Shown here piece by piece: positions 19,576-27,368 of a DNA stretch of 64,000 nt. This DNA is from Lachnoclostridium phytofermentans (lineage in GTDB: Bacteria; Bacillota; Clostridia; Lachnospirales; Lachnospiraceae), in the NCBI RefSeq assembly GCF_000733755.1, contig NZ_JPOF01000003.1, positions 970,501 to 1,034,500 on the forward strand. Direction: 5' to 3'. Positions within the stretch are counted from its first letter, which is position 1; each line of letters begins with the position of its first letter. Both the position numbers and the translations under genes were made by a program. The notes beneath the pieces are model-generated. The model searched no databases, was not told the origin of the DNA, and saw nothing but the letters and a program-made list of their open reading frames with translations.

Positions 19576-19649
19576 CTATGTTTTACTGTTCCTTCTACTT
19601 ACGGTATGAAATCTATGTTTTACTGTTCCTTCTACTTATGTTATGAAAT
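19576..19649. repeat. Tandem duplication, two copies of 37 bp
   Basis: Copies at 19576-19612 and 19613-19649 begin CTATGTTTTACTGTTCC and differ at only two positions. They lie in the gap between the DHHW-like gene and the prfC terminator. No gene is seen in this 353-bp gap. Confidence 0.75.
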
Positions 19650-19712
19650 CTATTCTTTTCTGTTAAAATCCTTTGACTTTAAATAACACTTTGAAATAAA
19701 CACCACATAAAA

Positions 19713-19745
19713 AAGTCTGGAATAGCGCTATACTACCCCAGACTT
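19713..19745 (-). terminator. Rho-independent terminator of prfC
   Basis: AAGTCTGG ... CCAGACTT, followed on the minus strand by a run of T residues. Confidence 0.8.
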
Positions 19746-19796
19746 ACCTAAAATCTATAAATTTTTCTTAATCTGAATAATCATCTTTCCCTTTTA

Positions 19797-21386
19797 TTAT
19801 TCATGACCAAACTCTGAAAGCTTTAAGCCTTTATTTCGATCAAGTACCGTATTAATACTCCAAGCATGAACAAAGAGTAGAAGAGGACTTCCCTTCATGT
19901 TCTTGATACGCTTTGTATCCGAAGTAACACTTAAGCTGGATACATCAATGTCTTTATTCTCTACCCAACGGATATGTTCATACGGAAGTTGTTCCATACG
20001 AATTTCAACACCGTATTCCGACTCAAGACGGAATTTAAGAACATCAAATTGAAGAACACCTACAACACCTATAATGATTTCTTCCATACCGGTATTAAAC
20101 TCTTGGAATATCTGAATTGCACCTTCTTGAGCTATCTGTGTGATACCCTTAATAAATTGCTTTCTTTTCATCGTGTCAACTTGACGGATTTTCGCAAAAT
20201 GTTCTGGTGCAAAGGTTGGTATTCCTTCATACTCGAATTTCTTGCCAGGCATACATAGAGTGTCACCAATAGAAAATATACCAGGATCAAATACACCTAT
20301 AATATCACCTGCATAAGCTTCCTCTAAAATCTTTCTCTCTTGAGCCATTAACTGTTGTGGCTGTGAAAGTCGCAGTTTCTTACCACCCTGCACATGATAA
20401 ACTTCTTCATTTGCATCAAATCTACCTGAACATATACGCATAAATGCAATACGGTCACGATGAGCTTTATTCATATTTGCTTGTATCTTAAATACAAAAG
20501 CTGAGAAATCGTTCGTTAAAGGATCAATTTCCCCAATATTAGAAACTCTAGGAAGCGGAGATGTTGTCATCGATAAGAAGTGTTTCAAAAATGTCTCTAC
20601 ACCAAAATTAGTTAAAGCCGAACCAAAAAATACTGGTGTTAATTCACCCTTATTCACTAATTCTTGATCAAATTCTGCACTCGCACCATCTAATAATTCA
20701 ATCTCTTCAGAAAGAATGTCATGGCGTTCTTTCCCGATTAATCCATCAAGGCTTGGATCACCTATAGTAACTTCTACTGTTTCAACTTCTTTCATACCAT
20801 TGTTAGCAGCAGTGAATTTACTAATCGTCTGAGTACTTCTGTCATATACACCCTTAAATTCTTTTCCTGAACCGATTGGCCAATTCACAGGACAAGTCTT
20901 TATCCCAAGAACTGTTTCGATATCATCTAATAATTCAAAAGTATCCCTTGCTTCCCTATCCATCTTATTAATAAAAGTAAAGATAGGAATGTGTCTCATC
21001 ACACATACTTTAAACAGTTTTTTCGTTTGGTTCTCAACACCCTTAGAGGCGTCAATTACCATGACAGCAGAGTCTGCTGCCATTAAGGTACGGTACGTAT
21101 CTTCCGAGAAATCCTGATGCCCCGGTGTATCAAGAATATTAATACAATAATCACCATAATTAAACTGCATTACTGAGGAGGTAACGGAAATACCACGCTC
21201 CTTCTCGATTTCCATCCAGTCAGAGACCGCATGTTTTGCTGTTTTCTTACCCTTAACAGAACCCGCCAGATTAATGGCTCCTCCATATAGAAGTAATTTT
21301 TCTGTTAACGTTGTTTTACCAGCATCCGGGTGAGAAATGATTGCAAATGTTCTTCTCTTCTTTATTTCCTTAGCATGATTTATCAC
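19797..21386 (-). CDS. prfC: Peptide chain release factor 3
   Basis: A 529-residue translational GTPase that recycles release factors 1 and 2 from the ribosome after termination. The GTPase motifs are SHPDAGKTT (G1), DTPGHQDF (G3) and NKMD (G4), followed by EF-G-like domain II and an RF3-specific C-terminal domain. I chose the GTG at 21386, seven bases after GGAGG; an upstream TTG would add six residues and overlaps that site. The resulting length equals that of the E. coli protein. It is a single gene with its own terminator. The decayed integrative element begins about 340 bp upstream of it. Confidence 0.97.
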   Translation of the reverse strand: MINHAKEIKKRRTFAIISHPDAGKTTLTEKLLLYGGAINLAGSVKGKKTAKHAVSDWMEIEKERGISVTSSVMQFNYGDYCINILDTPGHQDFSEDTYRTLMAADSAVMVIDASKGVENQTKKLFKVCVMRHIPIFTFINKMDREARDTFELLDDIETVLGIKTCPVNWPIGSGKEFKGVYDRSTQTISKFTAANNGMKEVETVEVTIGDPSLDGLIGKERHDILSEEIELLDGASAEFDQELVNKGELTPVFFGSALTNFGVETFLKHFLSMTTSPLPRVSNIGEIDPLTNDFSAFVFKIQANMNKAHRDRIAFMRICSGRFDANEEVYHVQGGKKLRLSQPQQLMAQERKILEEAYAGDIIGVFDPGIFSIGDTLCMPGKKFEYEGIPTFAPEHFAKIRQVDTMKRKQFIKGITQIAQEGAIQIFQEFNTGMEEIIIGVVGVLQFDVLKFRLESEYGVEIRMEQLPYEHIRWVENKDIDVSSLSVTSDTKRIKNMKGSPLLLFVHAWSINTVLDRNKGLKLSEFGHE

Positions 21387-21686
21387 AGCTAATCCTCCAT
21401 CCAATGATTACAACATTCTATTTGAATAATAATTTTCGTACAAATTTTACAAAACCACTTAATCATATAATGATTTCCTATGCTTTGTCAAGGGTCTTGA
21501 TTGTGTTTGGGTGGATTTCGTTGCAATTTAAACGGAAGGTTTCACTGTATTTCAAATCACTTTGATTCATGATGATGCGTTACTTCCCTTAATCACCACG
21601 ACTTTTTTTAACACCGATAAAGATAACCACGCAAACGGCAAGATTTCAATAAATTAATTTAACAAAAAAAGCACCATAAGCATCAC

Positions 21687-21720
21687 TTCCACCTAAAGAA
21701 CTAGATTTAGGTTATAGTGT
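21687..21720. repeat. Palindrome at the left edge of the integrative element
   Basis: ACCTAAA and TTTAGGT pair around an eight-base loop, with a flanking CACT/AGTG pair. It sits just before the tRNA-Leu-like remnant. AGATTTAGGTT here is repeated at 21759-21769 inside the remnant. The rest of the 21405-21686 gap contains nothing I can identify. Confidence 0.5.
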
Positions 21721-21729
21721 GTAGTAATT

Positions 21730-21805
21730 GCAGGATTGATGGAATTGGCAGACATGCAAGATTTAGGTTCTTGTTCCTCTGAGTGTGGGTTCAAGTCTTT
21801 TGGCA
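21730..21805 (+). pseudogene. tRNA-Leu(UAG)-like remnant, probable attachment site
   Basis: The D-arm region (TGATGGAATTGGCAGAC) and a perfect anticodon arm (CAAGA/TCTTG, loop TTTAGGT, anticodon UAG with U33 and G37) are those of tRNA-Leu. GGGTTCAAGTC is a proper T-loop. Pairing fails after that: the T-stem 3' side is TTTT and the 3' acceptor strand does not pair with GCAGGAT. A recombinase gene follows at once. This looks like a tRNA gene cut in the T-arm by integration, leaving a non-functional fragment. Confidence 0.65.
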
Positions 21806-21859
21806 ACTTATAGAAATCATTTGAATATGCTCCATAAGTTGCTAGGTGGCTCAGTTCAG

Positions 21860-22633
21860 ATGTCAAAGTATGATAAGTCTGCCTATAATCTGTTCTTTGA
21901 AAAATTGAAAGCTCGTAATATAGCAGATATGACAGTAAAAAGTTATTGTCTGACAGTAAGAGTTTTTTCCTACTGGTGTATGGAACAGGGATACTGTGAA
22001 GAGTTCCCAATCAAGGAAGTGAAAGCACAAGGAAAGATTAAACAAACCTATACAGATGAAGAGTTGAGAAAACTCTTAAAAAAGCCAAATTTGAGAAAAT
22101 GTACTTTTACAGAGTATGAAGTTTGGGTATTGGAAAATCTTGCAATCTGTACTGGGCTTAGAATTACTTCAATGATTAACATCAAAATTGGAGACATTGA
22201 TTTTGAGAATAACAGTATCATCATCAATGCTACAAAGAACAAAAAACCTTTTATGACATACTTTAATCAAGAGTTTGCTACTATACTGAAAGAGTATATC
22301 AGAAATAGAAAAGGTAGTAGAGCAGATTATCTGCTTTGTACTGACATAGGAGAACAGATTGCAAGAAGAAGTATGCAAGATGATATTGCTAGATACAACA
22401 AGGCAAGAGGTGTTGATAAGACATCTATTCATCTAATGAGACATACCTTTGCAAAGAACAGTATAAAAGCTGGATTAGATGTGTTTACTCTTATGAATAA
22501 ACTGCAACATCAAAATATAAGTACAACTTTTAACTATCTGAAAGAGTTGGGGCTTGAAATCAAAGATACAGTAGATGTATATAACCCTCAAAAGTTATAT
22601 TCTGTTAAAAAGCAGAAAATTGCATTGAACTAA
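21860..22633 (+). CDS. Tyrosine recombinase / integrase
   Basis: A roughly 257-residue phage-type integrase. A SAM-like N-terminal core-binding domain precedes the catalytic domain, which shows Arg in CTGLR, His and Arg in HLMRHTFA, a further His in LQHQN and the nucleophile Tyr in NYLKE. The full set of catalytic residues appears present. I chose the ATG at 21860 because AGGTGG lies ten bases upstream; an earlier in-frame GTG lies inside the tRNA-like sequence and is unlikely. Its position next to the tRNA remnant suggests it integrated this element. A strong terminator follows. Confidence 0.9.
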   Translation: MSKYDKSAYNLFFEKLKARNIADMTVKSYCLTVRVFSYWCMEQGYCEEFPIKEVKAQGKIKQTYTDEELRKLLKKPNLRKCTFTEYEVWVLENLAICTGLRITSMINIKIGDIDFENNSIIINATKNKKPFMTYFNQEFATILKEYIRNRKGSRADYLLCTDIGEQIARRSMQDDIARYNKARGVDKTSIHLMRHTFAKNSIKAGLDVFTLMNKLQHQNISTTFNYLKELGLEIKDTVDVYNPQKLYSVKKQKIALN

Positions 22634-22635
22634 CA

Positions 22636-22668
22636 AAAAGGGAATCGGCGTAGCCGGTTCCCTTTTTT
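22636..22668 (+). terminator. Rho-independent terminator of the integrase gene
   Basis: GGGAATCGGC GTA GCCGGTTCCC followed by six T residues. The core AATCGGCGTAGCCGGTT is repeated in the hairpin at 23626-23662. Confidence 0.85.
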
Positions 22669-22703
22669 AGATGTATTCTATTAGACAAACTGGAATTTAT
22701 CTT

Positions 22704-23126
22704 TTAAATTTTTTTAGCTAAATGAATTTCTCCGTCATTTTTATATCCCAATTTATCATATACTATTTGTGCATTGCTATTATTTTTCCCTGTAAGAAGT
22801 TCAAATTTATGACAAGGGAATTTGTTTCCACAATATTGTTCTGCAAAAGTAATCATACTCTTAGCAATTCCTTTTTTACGATATTCTTCATTTACATATA
22901 CTTCCGTCAGTTCTGGCATATACTCATCATAGCAAAACGATTTTTTCAATTGAACACAAACAAAGCCTACAAGTAAACCATTTTCTTCATCAACTACGAT
23001 AATTTCTTGTTGATTATTGGAAAGAGATTTTCGGATATTTTCAAGAGTGGTTTCCCCTTTACCGTTAAACTCATTATTTAAAATTTCTAATTGTATTGAG
23101 TCTTCTATATTTGCTATACGAACCAT
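22704..23126 (-). CDS. GNAT-family N-acetyltransferase
   Basis: A roughly 140-residue acetyl-CoA-dependent acetyltransferase. The acetyl-CoA binding motif A is visible as VNEEYRKKGIAKSM (consensus Q/RxxGxG/A). A V-shaped beta strand with ELLTGKNNSNAQIVYDKLGY follows. The substrate is unknown; small GNATs of this kind are common cargo on integrative elements, and some acetylate aminoglycosides or other amines. I chose the ATG at 23126 after GGGAGGAG; an upstream TTG adds nine unlikely residues. It is the only minus-strand gene inside the element. Confidence 0.85.
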   Translation of the reverse strand: MVRIANIEDSIQLEILNNEFNGKGETTLENIRKSLSNNQQEIIVVDEENGLLVGFVCVQLKKSFCYDEYMPELTEVYVNEEYRKKGIAKSMITFAEQYCGNKFPCHKFELLTGKNNSNAQIVYDKLGYKNDGEIHLAKKI

Positions 23127-23304
23127 AACAGTACTTCTCCTCCCAAAATTCAAATTTGTATTTTTGATTATACCATATTACAAAAATAAAATGAATAAAT
23201 TTTTGAGGGAAATCTATAATATAATGTGCTTAGAAATAAACACGATAATTGCTTTTTGTGATTAAGTTGAAAAGGATAAGTAATAAAAAGGTAAGTTCTA
23301 TGTA

Positions 23305-23434
23305 AACAAGTCTATGATTGCTTTTAACTGTTATAAGGACAAGGAGTAGGCTTATAATAGACTTGTTAAATCTGCCTATCCTATATAAAGATTAAGAGGG
23401 ACATTTGCTTTAACGAGCGGTGTCCTTCTTTTGT
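23305..23434 (+). other. Long inverted repeat followed by a terminator-like hairpin
   Basis: AACAAGTCTAT (23305-23315) pairs perfectly with ATAGACTTGTT (23357-23367). A second hairpin, AAGAGGGACA/TGTCCTTCTT (23394-23430), ends in TTTT. No reading frame of note lies here. It may be a structured leader, a small RNA, or a replication or transfer site of the element. The remainder of the 23154-23686 gap carries nothing else identifiable except the hairpin before the second recombinase gene. Confidence 0.4.
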
Positions 23435-23625
23435 ATTATGGGATAGAAATATGGGAAAGGAGATTTTAAGGAAAGGCAGAAAGGAAGTAGGCTCCTATGG
23501 AGCAGTAACTAATTTATCACTATGGATTGGGTGATATTGGTTGTGTGGGCTTGTATATAGATACAAGCAGAATTAGTCTGAAAGGAAATACAATCCTTTA
23601 CTTTTTTCATAGATGTGTAGTGTGT

Positions 23626-23662
23626 AAGCATTAAGAATCGGCGTAGCCGGTTCTTAATGCTT
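23626..23662. repeat. Hairpin sharing its core with the integrase terminator
   Basis: AAGCATTAAGAAtCGGC-GTA-GCCGgTTCTTAATGCTT is a near-perfect palindrome 25 bp before the second recombinase gene. It shares 17 bases with the terminator at 22636-22668. It has no T-run, so it could be a recombinase binding site or a copied element. Confidence 0.55.
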
Positions 23663-23686
23663 ATGCTGATTAGAAGGGGGAATATA

Positions 23687-24579
23687 ATGTCAAGAAACAT
23701 CAAATATCAGTTTAAAAATGCAATAGACAGTCATTTTACAGAGGGAATGAATAAACATTCCATAAAAGCAAATGGGGAAATGAATGGAGAAAGAATTTTC
23801 TCCTATTCAGACAGAAAAAATTTAATAGACCTTAGTAGTGGTTTTTCTAATTTTCTGAAAGAAAATCATTCAGAGGTAAAAATGGTTAAGGATATACAGA
23901 GTGACCATATCCAAGAATTTTTGAATGGCAAATCGGCGGATTGCTCTCAAAAAACATTGGAACAGTACAAAAGCAGATTTCAGAAGTTGGAACGACTGAT
24001 AAACAATACCTATCATATTAAAGTTGATTATCATAGTGTGACAGTTCCTTTATCTGAAAAAAATGGTGGTGGAAAAATCAGAAACATAATGTTATCAGAA
24101 AATGATTACTCCAAAATGCTCCAGACCACAAATGAAAATCTAAAGAAAGCCGTATTGCTTTCCAAAAATTTTGGACTTCGAGCATCGGAATGCTCCAAAC
24201 TGAAATATTCAGATATTAAAGATAATGGTATTCAGATTGTGGACAGTAAGGGAAAGAGAAGTCGCTTTGTTCCTGTGGAGAATAAGGGGCAAAAAGAGGT
24301 ATTAGAGCAGTTGAAACAGAAGAAAGGGGATAGAGTATGCCCTGTCCAGACAGGGAGCTTACAACAGGCATTTAACAGAGAAGCAAAGAAAAGGGAATAT
24401 CTATTGACAATGGGGCTTTTCATACTCTTAGAAAAAACTATGCTACAAACAAATATCAAGAATACAGAAAAGAGGGGCTTTCTGTTCAGCAATCATTAGA
24501 CAGAGTGAGTGCACGTCTCGGACATGGAGAAAACAGAAATGCACTGATGAAAGAATATATCTGCTGTGAAATAAAATAA
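23687..24579 (+). pseudogene. Second tyrosine recombinase, frameshifted
   Basis: The first frame (ATG at 23687, ribosome site AAGGGGGA) encodes a core-binding domain and the Arg-containing motif KNFGLRASEC. After about codon 234 the matching frame shifts by -1 at an A/G-rich stretch near 24390. The -1 frame continues with FHTLRKNYAT (His/Arg motif) and ARLGHGENRNALMKEYI (His and nucleophile Tyr region), ending at 24579. One lost or gained base therefore separates the catalytic motifs. The unshifted frame ends at 24499 in an unrelated tail. It is probably a pseudogene; a sequencing error in the purine run is the main alternative. Confidence 0.8.
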
Positions 24580-24658
24580 ACTTTTTGTCGAAAAATGTAA
24601 TATTCTGTTTTTTGAATGTATATAATGCTAAAAATAATATAGGAAAGAGGAACAGAAT

Positions 24659-25285
24659 ATGGAGAAATATATTATAAAAATTAAAGAATATAACAATCAA
24701 ATTACAGCAAGTTTATATAACAACCCTGTTATGATTCAAGATAAGATTGACAATATAGTTATTCAGCTAAAGAAGTATAGAACTTCTATTTCAGAGCTTA
24801 TGATAGACAATGGGGATGGTACAGGTGTATATGCCTGTTGGAAGCAACAACTAGAAGATGAGATAAATATGGTCTTGTTTGATGAGGATATGGAGCATTT
24901 AAAGTCTTATGTTACTATCCGAGTGCCTAATGTTTACACTGCCGATATTTTAACTGATTATGAAAGAGAGCAGAAAAGTCTTGTTACATCATTAAACCGA
25001 ACAAAAGGCAAGGTTTATGATATTGCTTATGCTAATGATTGGAATTTGTTTGTGACACTTACCTTTGATGATGCTATCCTTATGAAAAAGTATGGAGATT
25101 TTGCAGTTAATTATGAAGTCTGTGTGAAGGCTCTGCATAGTTTCTTTACTTCATTGAAAAATCAAGTGCCTGAGCTTCAGTATTTGGGAGTGCCAGAGTT
25201 GCACCATACTTATTATGATATACAGACAATGAAAGCCGTCGATTTTAATGGCTGTAAGCAAGGGGAAAAAGAGATATTGGTCTAG
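24659..25285 (+). pseudogene. Replication initiator (Rep, rolling-circle HUH type), truncated N-terminal part
   Basis: A 208-residue frame after a GAGGAA ribosome site. The segment LFVTLTFDD matches Rep motif 1, and YLGVPELHH begins motif 2, normally followed by an HxH metal-binding pair. Here the sequence breaks after PELHH into an unrelated stretch and stops. The expected HUH histidines and catalytic Tyr region are missing. The C-terminal KKRYWSSKN segment appears in another frame from 25248. The gene has therefore lost roughly 100 codons and is probably inactive. Confidence 0.65.
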
Positions 25286-25703
25286 TAAAAATGTAAATAA
25301 ACCAATAGAGCAAAATATATATTTGGAGCAGGAAGATTTTGCAGATATAAAGAATGATATAGACATCTCTGTTTTATCTGATACAAGAAAAAAGGTAGTT
25401 GATGTAGAGGTTAAAAACTTTTCAAATAGAATTTACAAATATGTATTGCTCAATTCAGAAATTATTTCAAATGATATTTTATCAGAATATGTGGATTTTT
25501 CAGAGAGATATGGAAAAATCTATGATTACAATAACGATACTTTAAAGCATTTAGAGGGATATTTTAATTCTGTTTTTTGTCCTTTCTTTTATCTGAATGA
25601 AGATAATGAAATTAGAAAACAAGAAATGGTATATTTCCTTAATAACAATGAATTATATATAGCCAAACTTCAAAATGGTATTTATGTAATAAGTAAGACT
25701 TGA
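25248..25703 (+). pseudogene. C-terminal Rep remnant with extra unknown sequence
   Basis: The first residues, GKKRYWSSKNV, resemble the end of Rep proteins encoded by the preceding broken gene but in a different frame. About 120 further residues (LSDTRKKVVDVEVKNFSNRI onwards) do not resemble anything I recognise. The frame may be a fusion of the Rep tail with another small gene. No good ribosome site stands before 25248, so expression is doubtful. Confidence 0.45.
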
Positions 25704-25756
25704 TTCTATACTACTTGACTTTAACAACACTTAAGCAATTTATAGAAGATTAGGCA

Positions 25757-25870
25757 TTGTCAAGGACTTGCTTTTTGCCGTTCCGGCAAAAAGTTGCGAA
25801 GCAATACTTGACAATGGAAAGAAGAAGGAGAATAGTAATAGGGGTGTTAGCAGTCTTTTGCTAATACCCC
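25757..25870. repeat. Nested hairpins at the right side of the element
   Basis: ATTGTCAAG (25757-25765) pairs with CTTGACAAT (25806-25814) and encloses TTTTGCCGttCCGGCAAAA, with TTGCGAAGCAA between the stems. A second hairpin, GGGGTGTTAGCA/TGCTAATACCCC (25841-25870), follows. At 25980-25991 AGATTTAAGATC recalls a leucine tRNA anticodon loop and may mark the right junction, weakly supported. Nothing else is seen in the 25704-26040 gap. Confidence 0.45.
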
Positions 25871-26040
25871 TTAGGTGCTTGCTTTTGACCTTGACTTTAT
25901 GTGGTATATACGATAATCTAGTGCGAATGGCAGAAAAACCTTGAAAAATGGGGCTTCTAAAAGTGTGGATATACACACCAGATTTAAGATCTTATTCTCT
26001 AGGTGTTATGGTAACTACTTACGATGCTTTCAAATTTTAT

Positions 26041-27255
26041 TTAGGCTTCGCCTAACATAAATTTATCATGAACTGCTTTGATTGCCTGCTCTGTATAAGC
26101 TTCGTCAATTAACACAGTAATTCGTATCTCCGAAGTTGCTATCATTTTGATCGTTACACCAATATCATATAGGGCTTCAAACATCTTTGCTGCTACTCCA
26201 GGATTACTCATCATTCCAGCACCAACGACGGATACTTTCGCTACCGCTGTCTCAACTTCGATATAGTCACAAGCAAGACTTGTATTCTTATGACGCTTAA
26301 TAACCTCTAACGCTTCATCCACTGCATCTTCTGCTACAGTAAAGCTTACATCTTTGGTACCTTCGCGAGCCACCGACTGTAAAATAATATCGACATTGAT
26401 ATTATGGTTTGCCAAATGTTGAAAGAGTTTAAATGTTACTCCCGGATTATCTTGTAACCCTATGACCGAGATTCGGGCTGTATTTTTATCTCCTGCTACG
26501 CCACTTACTAACATTTCTTCCATTCTTGTCTCCTCCTTAACAATGGTACCTTCCGATGTATTCAAACTGGAACGCACAACAAGCTGTACTCCATATTTTT
26601 TAGCCATTTCAACAGATCTATTATGAAGTACACCTGCACCAAGAGACGCTAAATCAAGCATCTCATCATAAGTAATTTCCTTAAGCTTTTTCGCATTCTT
26701 AACGTATCTTGGATCTGCAGTATAAACACCGTCTACATCGGTATAGATTTCACAGGAATCTGCCTTTAGTGCTGCTGCAAGAGCCACCGCTGTCGTATCG
26801 GAACCGCCGCGTCCAAGTGTTGCGTAGTTATCATACTTATCGATTCCCTGAAATCCAGTAATGATCACAATTCGCTTTGCGTCGAGTTCATTTCGAATTC
26901 TCTCTGTATCAATATGCTTTAGGCGGGCATTTCCATAGGTTGAAGTCGTATGCATTGCAACTTGAAATGCGTTAAGAGATATCGCAGGAACACCTAAAGC
27001 GTCCATTGCCATCGCCATGAGAGCAACCGATGTCTGTTCTCCTACCGTTAACAGCATATCTAATTCACGCTTCTGTGGATTTGGATTGATGTCTTTCGCT
27101 TGTGCGATTAATTCATCTGTCTTTTTTCCCATGGCAGACAAAACTACTACTACATCGTGACCTTTTTTATAGTCTTCAATGATTCGCTTCGCGACATTTA
27201 ATATTCTCTCTTTGCTTCCAACCGAAGTACCACCGAATTTCTTTACAATTAGCAT
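26041..27255 (-). CDS. lysC: Aspartate kinase
   Basis: A 404-residue aspartate kinase that phosphorylates aspartate, the first step towards lysine, threonine and methionine. The kinase domain starts with KKFGGTSVGSKERI and includes GFQGIDKYDNYATLGRGGSD. Two C-terminal ACT domains (about residues 270-404) are present, as in feedback-regulated enzymes. GGAGG precedes the ATG. It is the third gene in the direction hom, apgM-type gene, lysC, and lies next to the inserted element. I found no lysine riboswitch upstream. Confidence 0.97.
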   Translation of the reverse strand: MLIVKKFGGTSVGSKERILNVAKRIIEDYKKGHDVVVVLSAMGKKTDELIAQAKDINPNPQKRELDMLLTVGEQTSVALMAMAMDALGVPAISLNAFQVAMHTTSTYGNARLKHIDTERIRNELDAKRIVIITGFQGIDKYDNYATLGRGGSDTTAVALAAALKADSCEIYTDVDGVYTADPRYVKNAKKLKEITYDEMLDLASLGAGVLHNRSVEMAKKYGVQLVVRSSLNTSEGTIVKEETRMEEMLVSGVAGDKNTARISVIGLQDNPGVTFKLFQHLANHNINVDIILQSVAREGTKDVSFTVAEDAVDEALEVIKRHKNTSLACDYIEVETAVAKVSVVGAGMMSNPGVAAKMFEALYDIGVTIKMIATSEIRITVLIDEAYTEQAIKAVHDKFMLGEA

Positions 27256-27368
27256 AGATGCCTCCTAAACATAGCTTTTCCATAGAATAATATTTCTTCT
27301 ATTAGCCTGTTGCTTTATTCTATTAATCATCTTTTTTTTAGTGCATGATTAAACGCATATTTCCTATG

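Noticed and set aside
21785-21859. A GTG start that would lengthen the recombinase by 25 residues
   Set aside because: It lies inside the tRNA-Leu-like sequence and has no ribosome site; the ATG at 21860 has AGGTGG ten bases before it.
24380-24410. Programmed -1 frameshift in the second recombinase
   Set aside because: The A/G run is not a good slippery heptamer in the proper phase and I see no convincing downstream structure. A simple indel is a better explanation.
25980-26015. A second leucine tRNA fragment as the right attachment site
   Set aside because: Only AGATTTAAGATC resembles an anticodon arm; the stem pairs at three of five positions and no T-loop follows. I keep it only as a weak hint.
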